In this document: piece after piece, positions 1-5,728 of the stretch | How the letters are laid out: each line of letters starts with the position of its first letter | Numbering within the stretch: the first letter of the stretch is position 1 | DNA from: CAYNYM01 sp964644375 | GTDB lineage: Bacteria; Desulfobacterota; DSM-4660; Desulfatiglandales; HGW-15 | Reading direction: 5' to 3' | Assembly (NCBI GenBank): GCA_964644375.1 | Contig: CAZXWJ010000189.1 | Location: 1 to 8,473 of the forward strand | Length of the DNA stretch: 8,473 nt | Notes under the pieces: model-generated | The model's input: the letters and a program-made list of their open reading frames with translations, nothing else | Database searches by the model: none | Told to the model about the DNA's origin: nothing | Translations under genes and position numbers: made by a program

Positions 1-1898
1 CGGTGAAAGAGGCGGTGGAAAACGGGATCAAGGGCCTGGTTATCGTATCCGCAGGCTTCAAAGAAGTCGGGGCGGCCGGACTGGAAATCGAAGACCGGAT
101 TACATCGATCTGCAAAGAGGCAGGGGTACGCCTGGTCGGACCCAACTGTCTCGGGGTGATCAATCCCGTCGCCTCGGTTCAGTTGAACGCCAGTTTTTCT
201 TCCCGAATGCCTGCTCAGGGAAAGATCTCCTTTATTTCACAAAGCGGCGCTTTGTGCACAGCTGTCCTGGACTTCGCGGCCGATCGGGATTTCGGCTTTT
301 CAAAGTTTATCTCAATCGGCAACAAGGCTGACGTGGACGAACTCGATCTCCTGCAATATCTGCATGAGGACCTGGATACTGAAGTCATCATGATCTATCT
401 GGAGGAACTCAGGCGAGGGGCCGAATTCATCCAGACCGTGAAAAAAATCACCTCCGGATCCAGGCGCACCCCCGTGCTCGTCATCAAATCCGGCAGAACA
501 GCCGCCGGTGCCCGGGCGGCCGCGTCCCATACCGGGGCACTGGCGGGTTCCGAGGCGGTATACAATTCCATCTTTGAGCAATCAGGCATCATCCGGGCCA
601 ATTCCATCAACGAACTTTTTGATTTCGCGAGTTCCTTCACCTTTAAGAAAGAGACCGCCCTGGGAAAGCTCAGCAGAAAACTGCCCACGGGCAACCGCAT
701 GGCGATCGTGACCAATGCCGGCGGGCCGGGCATTTGCGCCACCGACATGACGATAAGCTCGGGACTTAAATTGGCCCAGTTCTCTCAACAGACCGTCCAA
801 GACCTGGCTTCCCAGCTCCCGTCCACCGCCAACCTGCACAACCCCGTGGATGTGATTGGGGATGCGAACCAGGATCGCTACCAGAATGCCTTGTCTGCGG
901 TCCTCAAGGATGACGGCGTGGACGGGGTACTGGTTATCCTGACCCCCCAGTCCATGACCAACGCCCTCGGAACGGCCGAGGCCATCGTTCAGGTGGCCCG
1001 CGGGTCTCTCAAACCCATCCTGTGCTGTTTCATGGGCATTGTCGACGTCTCCTCGGGCGTTCGGTTCCTGCAGGAACACGGTTATCCCGTGTTCAGATTT
1101 CCTGAAGATGCGGCAAAGTCCTTCGCGGCCCTCTACCAATATTCAAACTGGTTGAATCGAAAACGGCTGAAACCTTTCACGCTCAAACACGACAAGGAAC
1201 GTGCCGGGGCCATTATCAAGAAAAATCTCGATGCCGGCAACTTTTATCTTGGGGAAGTGGGCGGACTGGATCTGCTGAAGTGTTACGGCTTCAAGGCCCC
1301 CCCCACGGAACTTGCCCGCAATCCGGAAGATGCGGTTGACATCGCAAAACGATTCGGTTTTCCGGTGGTCATGAAGATCGTCTCCGAACAGATTTTACAC
1401 AAATCGGATGCCGGTGGGGTCGTGGTGGACATCAAGAGTGAAAAGGAAGTGGCGGGGAACTTCGACAAAATCGTTGAGAGTGCCAAGGCCTATGATAAGG
1501 GAGCCGTCATCGAGGGCGTTCTGGTTCAGAAAATGGTCCCTTCGGGTGAGGAAGTGATCCTCGGCATGAATCGATATCCCATTTTCGGACCCCTGCTCAT
1601 GTTCGGTTTGGGCGGCATATTCGTGGAGGTCTTCAAGGACGTGAAATTTGGCCTGGCTCCGATTGAACGGGATAAGGCCTTCCGCATGATCCGGGACATC
1701 AAGGGATACAAATTGCTTCAGGGATTCAGGGGAAGACCCAAAGCGGACGTCGGGGAGATTGAAAAATTGCTGGTCGGGCTCTCCGATATGGCCTTGAACC
1801 ATCCTGAAATCAAGGAGATGGATATCAATCCGCTTCTCGTCCACTCGGAGGGAAATGGGGCCACTGTGGCGGACTGCCGGATCATCCTTGAAAAATGA
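1..1898 (+). CDS. Acyl-CoA synthetase (ADP/NDP-forming), acetate--CoA ligase type, 5'-truncated by window edge
   Basis: Enzymes of this family convert acyl-CoA, ADP and phosphate to free acid, ATP and CoA, or the reverse, through a phosphohistidine; they act in the cytoplasm in energy conservation or acid activation. Residues are numbered from the GTG at position 3, which is not the true start. The end of the CoA-binding Rossmann domain includes GPNCLG (46-51). The succinyl-CoA-ligase-like domain starts near 73 with SQSGAL (79-84) and carries the motif SHTGALAG, whose His176 is the expected phosphorylated histidine. A third subdomain spans about 225-370. An ATP-grasp domain (about 400-630) contains LHKSDAGG with the second conserved His466, and a glycine-rich FGLGG stretch. 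Alpha and beta parts are thus fused in one chain. Full family members have about 700 residues, so roughly 80 N-terminal residues lie upstream. The acyl substrate cannot be read from the sequence. It ends convergently with the AsmA gene. Confidence 0.93.
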   Translation, partial: VKEAVENGIKGLVIVSAGFKEVGAAGLEIEDRITSICKEAGVRLVGPNCLGVINPVASVQLNASFSSRMPAQGKISFISQSGALCTAVLDFAADRDFGFSKFISIGNKADVDELDLLQYLHEDLDTEVIMIYLEELRRGAEFIQTVKKITSGSRRTPVLVIKSGRTAAGARAAASHTGALAGSEAVYNSIFEQSGIIRANSINELFDFASSFTFKKETALGKLSRKLPTGNRMAIVTNAGGPGICATDMTISSGLKLAQFSQQTVQDLASQLPSTANLHNPVDVIGDANQDRYQNALSAVLKDDGVDGVLVILTPQSMTNALGTAEAIVQVARGSLKPILCCFMGIVDVSSGVRFLQEHGYPVFRFPEDAAKSFAALYQYSNWLNRKRLKPFTLKHDKERAGAIIKKNLDAGNFYLGEVGGLDLLKCYGFKAPPTELARNPEDAVDIAKRFGFPVVMKIVSEQILHKSDAGGVVVDIKSEKEVAGNFDKIVESAKAYDKGAVIEGVLVQKMVPSGEEVILGMNRYPIFGPLLMFGLGGIFVEVFKDVKFGLAPIERDKAFRMIRDIKGYKLLQGFRGRPKADVGEIEKLLVGLSDMALNHPEIKEMDINPLLVHSEGNGATVADCRIILEK

Positions 1899-1988
1899 TG
1901 GGACAGGCCTCCCGGGGAAATGATTGGGTGCCGTGCGCTGATTTTTACAAAAGATTGACGCATAGTGCCCGTGCCCTGTCTTTTTCCA

Positions 1989-4109
1989 TCAATTCATATC
2001 TTTGCTGAAAAGTCCCTTGATTGCATTGCCGAAGCCCCTGGCCGCGCAGTCGACCATGTCCACCGCCTTTTTCACTACGCCTTTTTCCTGCGCCTGTTTT
2101 CCTGTGCCCTCAGCCTGCGCCCGGGCCCTTTCGAGGGCCTTCACGCAAGGGTTGCCGTCGCCGGTATCGGTGCTCGCCAGGGCGGTCAGGATTCCGAAGG
2201 GGCCGAAGACGGCTATCCCGCCCAGTGCCTTTCCCATGGTCACCGTGCTCTTTATCGCGTCCAGTTGCAGGCGCGGACGGGCAAGGGTGCCGCCCAATTC
2301 AAAGGGTCGTGCCAGATTTCCCAGGCAGAGTGTCACCGGGGAAACGCCTTTTTGGGGCACGGTCTGCATCCCGATATGCACCTTTTCCGTGCGAAGATCG
2401 ATGACCCCTTCCCCCAAAAGGGTGGTCTCAGGGGTGCTGAGGACCAGGGCCGACAGGGTCGCCAGACCGTTTCGAATATCGCAACGGCCCACGAAACAAT
2501 TGACCGGCGTGTAGCCGCGTTTCTTTCTCAGCGGGTTGAGCGCATCCCGAATGCCCTTGGTCAAGTCGCCGCCCAGAAAATCGATACCGGTGGCGTTCAG
2601 GCGGCCTTTGCCCAGGGTGACTTCGATCATGCCGTCCAGGCCCGCCATCAGCTCCGCCATGGAGTGGCCGTCTCCGGCCAGATCCATGTGCAGGTCCATG
2701 AGGCCCGTTGCCTGGCTTTTTTTGCCCATGGTTTTGTAGATGGTTTCCAGGTCCGCCTGGTCAATCTTGAATCGGGCGGTGAGAGCCATCTGTTGGCCCT
2801 TGGCCTGGAGGTCGATCTGTCCGTCCAGGGTGCCCGCCTCGCCGGCATTGGCCTTGATGGGGTGCACGGTCAACCGACCGTTTGACAGGACGCCTTCCAT
2901 GTGAAGATTTTCGGCGGCCAGTCCGGGTGTGATGAATGTGTCGGCCTTCAGCTTGAAATGGATATCTGCCGCACGCAAAGGGCTCAAGTGAAAGGGCGTT
3001 CGGGAAAAGACCTTGTCCTTTTTGTTTTGGGTTGTTGGGGTCTTTCTTTTTGACTCCTCACCCGGTGTATGAAGGCTGCTGAGAGCCGCTATGACGGGGC
3101 GGATATCCAGGGTCCGGGCGTTCACGTCCAGGGCTAGGTCCGGTCGCTTGCCGTCCATTGTGACGTAACCCTTTCCTTTGAGGTCAATACCTTCACCTTT
3201 TGCTAGCAGGTCCTGCAAGCGAAACAGGCCCGGGGAGGGGTCCGTCACCCTGAAACGGAGGTCGAATTTGCCGATGGGCGGAAAGGGGGCGTTCTCAAAA
3301 AAATGTACAAGTCCCTGAAGAGACGGGCCCTTGACGCTGACCGTCGCGTCAAGGCCCCTGAGGTCGTCAATGTCGCGGATCGATCCCTTCAGTCCAACGG
3401 TCGTTTCCGCCAACTGACAGGCCATGTCCAGCGTCCAGGGTTGCTTTGAAGATAGGACGCTCAGGACATTGCCCATTCTTCCTTTTATCTCTAGCGGGCG
3501 CGTGTTGAAAGCGCCCTTGAGGGCCACTTTGAGCATGTCCGCGAATGCTTCCTCAACGATTTCGACTTCATCGACTTCCAGGGCATAGGGACGTGGCATC
3601 GTCGCATCCCGAAAAGACACATGCCCTTTTTCAATTCGAATCCTGCCAACGGACAAGCTGAACCCGGCGTCTTGCCCCGTCGCGGTCGTTTCGGCCGCTT
3701 TTTTGTCCCTGTCGGGGACATCCATCGCCAAGTTGAATTGGCCTTGTTTGTTGCGTTCGATCAGGATGTCCGGTTCGATGAACACCAATTGCTTCACGCT
3801 CACACGCTTTAGGAGCAGGGGAATGAGCCCCACCCGCACGTCCAGCCGTTTGACGGTGACCATGTCGGATTGCGATCCCCAGGGAGCGTTTTGAAAGCGC
3901 ACATCACCGATTGTCAGGCCGGAATCGAGGCGCAACTTGAATTTGATGTCGCCGCCGATGGTCATATCGCGGCCGGTGGCCTCTTTTACCAGCCGCACGG
4001 CCCGGGGTTTGAGCTGATTGAAATCGTAGATGGAGACGAAGAAAATCACGGCGGCGGCAACCGCTGCGAAAAGGCCCACCGGAATGGCGACGATTTTTTT
4101 CCAGGACAT
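1989..4109 (-). CDS. AsmA family protein, inner-membrane anchored
   Basis: AsmA-like proteins are anchored in the inner membrane with a large periplasmic part. They are linked to outer-membrane assembly and are now thought to act in lipid transport between membranes. This 706-residue protein starts with a short basic stretch (MSWKK) and a hydrophobic segment at about residues 6-27. It then has the family signature YDFNQLKPR...ATGRDMTIGGDI and a long beta-rich body. The conserved C-terminal AsmA region (about 470-620) includes FLGGDLTKGIRDALNPL and CDIRNGLA. A Lys/Ser/Thr-rich low-complexity linker lies near residues 348-368. The length fits AsmA proper rather than the longer TamB/YhdP type. 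ATG at 4109 is preferred over the adjacent GTG at 4112 because AGGGAG lies 7 bases before the ATG and only 4 before the GTG. It is divergent from the CheY gene and convergent with the acyl-CoA synthetase. It appears monocistronic within the window. Confidence 0.92.
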   Translation of the reverse strand: MSWKKIVAIPVGLFAAVAAAVIFFVSIYDFNQLKPRAVRLVKEATGRDMTIGGDIKFKLRLDSGLTIGDVRFQNAPWGSQSDMVTVKRLDVRVGLIPLLLKRVSVKQLVFIEPDILIERNKQGQFNLAMDVPDRDKKAAETTATGQDAGFSLSVGRIRIEKGHVSFRDATMPRPYALEVDEVEIVEEAFADMLKVALKGAFNTRPLEIKGRMGNVLSVLSSKQPWTLDMACQLAETTVGLKGSIRDIDDLRGLDATVSVKGPSLQGLVHFFENAPFPPIGKFDLRFRVTDPSPGLFRLQDLLAKGEGIDLKGKGYVTMDGKRPDLALDVNARTLDIRPVIAALSSLHTPGEESKRKTPTTQNKKDKVFSRTPFHLSPLRAADIHFKLKADTFITPGLAAENLHMEGVLSNGRLTVHPIKANAGEAGTLDGQIDLQAKGQQMALTARFKIDQADLETIYKTMGKKSQATGLMDLHMDLAGDGHSMAELMAGLDGMIEVTLGKGRLNATGIDFLGGDLTKGIRDALNPLRKKRGYTPVNCFVGRCDIRNGLATLSALVLSTPETTLLGEGVIDLRTEKVHIGMQTVPQKGVSPVTLCLGNLARPFELGGTLARPRLQLDAIKSTVTMGKALGGIAVFGPFGILTALASTDTGDGNPCVKALERARAQAEGTGKQAQEKGVVKKAVDMVDCAARGFGNAIKGLFSKDMN

Positions 4110-4359
4110 CACAACACTCCCTGAGTGAGTTTTGGACCGTTAACCATTTATCGGCAAAGGAGGGGGGATCCATTAACAGATGCGGGTTAAAATAATTAAG
4201 GTTTTGACTGAAAATGCCGATATAAAAAACGCACTAAAACAATATCTTGGCAGGTGTTTGCAGTCAATGATGACAGAGGCAAAAAGATTTACAGGGTTGC
4301 GTCATTGGGGGCACCTGTCGCAGAATTTTGAACAGATCGATGAGCCGTGAGGGTGTAAG
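4110..4359. promoter_or_regulatory. Divergent intergenic region between AsmA and CheY-like genes
   Basis: This stretch is more AT-rich than the flanking genes, most clearly at 4185-4245, and must hold the start signals for both divergent transcripts unless the promoters are inside genes. The RBS of the AsmA gene is AGGGAG on the - strand just before 4109. The RBS of the CheY gene is GAGGG, 7-8 bases before 4360. A possible sigma-70 type pair for the AsmA gene reads TTTTCA (4209-4214) and TTTAAC (4186-4191) on the - strand with a 17-base spacer, but each hexamer matches consensus at only four positions. No convincing sigma-70 promoter is visible on the + strand. The exact promoters are unassigned. 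Confidence 0.4.
4180..4350 (+). CDS. Doubtful 56-codon ORF just upstream of the CheY-like gene
   Basis: The ORF runs from ATG 4180 to TGA 4348-4350 and ends 9 bases before the CheY start. A strong Shine-Dalgarno-like AAAGGAGG lies at 4156-4163, but its spacing to the ATG is about 16 bases, longer than is usual. The predicted peptide is basic, with a possible amphipathic helix in its first 25 residues, and lacks any recognisable domain, signal peptide or membrane segment. Third-position GC looks lower than in the neighbouring genes, which argues against coding. It could be a leader peptide, a real small gene, or chance within a regulatory region; chance is the most likely. Confidence 0.17.
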   Translation: MRVKIIKVLTENADIKNALKQYLGRCLQSMMTEAKRFTGLRHWGHLSQNFEQIDEP

Positions 4360-4722
4360 ATGAAAGTGCTTGTTGCCGATGATTCCCGAGTGATGAGGAA
4401 TATCATAGATCGGGCCGTCAAACCCATGGGTCTGGAGACGGTACACGCGGGTGATGGACGGGAGGTCTTGAGGTCCCTGGAAACACTCGGGCAGGACATC
4501 GGACTGATCCTCCTAGACTGGAATATGCCCGTTATGAACGGATTGGAAGTGCTGGAGTCCCTGCAGGGCAATAGCCGGTATAGAAAAATACCCGTATTGA
4601 TGGTATCGACGGAAGCTGAAAGTGAGAAAATGGACAGGGCCTTTAACGCGGGCGCCAAGGGATACCTTTCAAAACCCTTTACCCCGGAAAAACTGGTCAA
4701 ACTGATCCGTAAGACAATTTGA
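4360..4722 (+). CDS. CheY-like single-domain response regulator
   Basis: This cytoplasmic receiver-only protein is expected to accept a phosphoryl group from a CheA-type or other histidine kinase and to signal by protein contact, because it has no output domain. The 120 residues cover exactly one receiver fold with all active-site residues: acidic pair Asp7-Asp8, phosphoacceptor Asp53 in the CheY-like string DWNMP (53-57), Ser83-Thr84 in the VST position, Tyr102 as the switch aromatic, and Lys105-Pro106. ATG 4360 has GAGGG at suitable spacing and places strand beta1 at once. It is the first gene of a probable three-gene operon. The next gene carries a CheX-type phosphatase domain, so this protein is the natural candidate substrate (inference). 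No CheA, CheW or receptor gene is in the window, so motility chemotaxis versus another chemosensory role cannot be decided. Confidence 0.95.
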   Translation: MKVLVADDSRVMRNIIDRAVKPMGLETVHAGDGREVLRSLETLGQDIGLILLDWNMPVMNGLEVLESLQGNSRYRKIPVLMVSTEAESEKMDRAFNAGAKGYLSKPFTPEKLVKLIRKTI

Positions 4723-4792
4723 ACTTGAAGGTATCGTCATCGTGTCCTGTTTTCCCCCTGACCTACCATCAAGATATGGAGATTCCCGCCTG

Positions 4793-5650
4793 ATGAATAC
4801 AATCGTCGCCGTTGATTGCAGTTCGGAGGTGATCAACCGCCTGACCGGGCTGTTGGGAAAAGAGGTCCCTGTATTGCGTGAGTCCTATGAAGGCCTTTGC
4901 AATCTTCAGGATTACAGGATGATCATAGTCGAGTGCGGGAACACTCGGGAAGACGCATTGCAGCGTATCCGCAAATTGCGTCAGGCCTGTTATTTCAGGA
5001 ACATTCCGATCATTGTGATGAAAAGGCAGGAAGACACGGACTCCATAGAACCCTATCTGACATCCGGCGCCACGGAGGTCTTGTCCCTTGATGATCCGCC
5101 GGCTGCCTGCCGACAGATACTGACGGGCCATCTGACGCCGGGTCGAAAGCCGTTAAAAGAGGAAATGGATTACCTGGATTCCTTTATACGGAATACCTGT
5201 CATGTATTGCAGACAACGGCTTCGGTGGAAACGATCTTTCGAGAGGTATACTTCACCCAGGACTTCCGGATCTTTGGGGATATCTCTGGTATCATCGGCC
5301 TGTCCGGGGAGGCCGAAGGCATTCTGGGCATCACCTTTTACTGGCCCCTCGCCCAAGTGATCATCGCTCGAATGATGGGGGTGGATGAGGAGCATATTCA
5401 TGCGGAACTCATCCACGATGGCGTGGCGGAAATGATCAACATGATTAGCGGTTCGACTAAAAAAGAATTTGTGGGCAAACCCTACCATTTCGAGATTTCC
5501 CTCCCCTCGGTTGTTATCGGGGGCGGACATCAGATCGGACATGCAGAAAATACGCCGATTGCCGTACTCATCTTTGAAGTGCAATTTCAGTTTTTTGCGC
5601 TGCAAATATGTCTGCATCCGAAAGCAAGAGGAAAAGGGCTGCCCGCATGA
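4793..5650 (+). CDS. Degenerate receiver fused to a CheX-like CheY-P phosphatase domain
   Basis: CheX, CheC and FliY proteins dephosphorylate CheY-P using a Glu and an Asn on one helix. In this 285-residue cytoplasmic protein, residues 1-115 resemble a receiver, but the phosphoacceptor position is Glu47 (IIVECGN), only Asp8 of the acidic pair remains, and the beta5 Lys is missing (VLSLDD). Residues about 120-275 are CheX-like: an N-terminal helix, the segment GIIGLSGEAEGILGI, then DGVAEMINMISG with catalytic-type Glu213 and Asn216. ATG 4793 is chosen because it starts directly at beta1; a GGAG lies 11 bases upstream. An in-frame GTG at 4742, with GAAGG about 10 bases before it, would add 17 residues and cannot be excluded. 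The protein follows the CheY gene by 70 bases (19 with the GTG start) and probably resets that CheY. The Asp-to-Glu change may lock the receiver in one state, which is inference. Confidence 0.85.
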   Translation: MNTIVAVDCSSEVINRLTGLLGKEVPVLRESYEGLCNLQDYRMIIVECGNTREDALQRIRKLRQACYFRNIPIIVMKRQEDTDSIEPYLTSGATEVLSLDDPPAACRQILTGHLTPGRKPLKEEMDYLDSFIRNTCHVLQTTASVETIFREVYFTQDFRIFGDISGIIGLSGEAEGILGITFYWPLAQVIIARMMGVDEEHIHAELIHDGVAEMINMISGSTKKEFVGKPYHFEISLPSVVIGGGHQIGHAENTPIAVLIFEVQFQFFALQICLHPKARGKGLPA

Positions 5651-5728
5651 CCTTTATTTTCAAGCTCCGTGGCCGCTTTAATCGGATGTATCCGTCAGTT
5701 TCGTGCCACGTCTTTAAGCCCGTGCACT

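Noticed and set aside
1925..1985. Imperfect inverted repeat (GGG..TGCG / CGCA..CCC) between the convergent acyl-CoA synthetase and AsmA genes as a terminator
   Set aside because: The arms contain a 5-base mismatch and the loop is about 21 bases. The T-run at 1981-1985 is not next to the stem.
1965..2885. 306-codon open frame on the + strand opposite the AsmA gene
   Set aside because: It is a shadow of the AsmA coding strand. Its translation has no recognisable domain, and the opposite frame has clear AsmA signatures and an RBS.
4248..4262. Sigma-54-like promoter with TGGCA and TTGCA elements upstream of the CheY gene
   Set aside because: The distance between the GG and GC doublets is 9 bases. 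Sigma-54 promoters keep 10 with little tolerance, so the match is one base short.
5648..5650. TGA as a selenocysteine codon joining the CheX and kinase proteins
   Set aside because: No convincing SECIS-like stem-loop is visible just downstream, and neither domain family uses selenocysteine.
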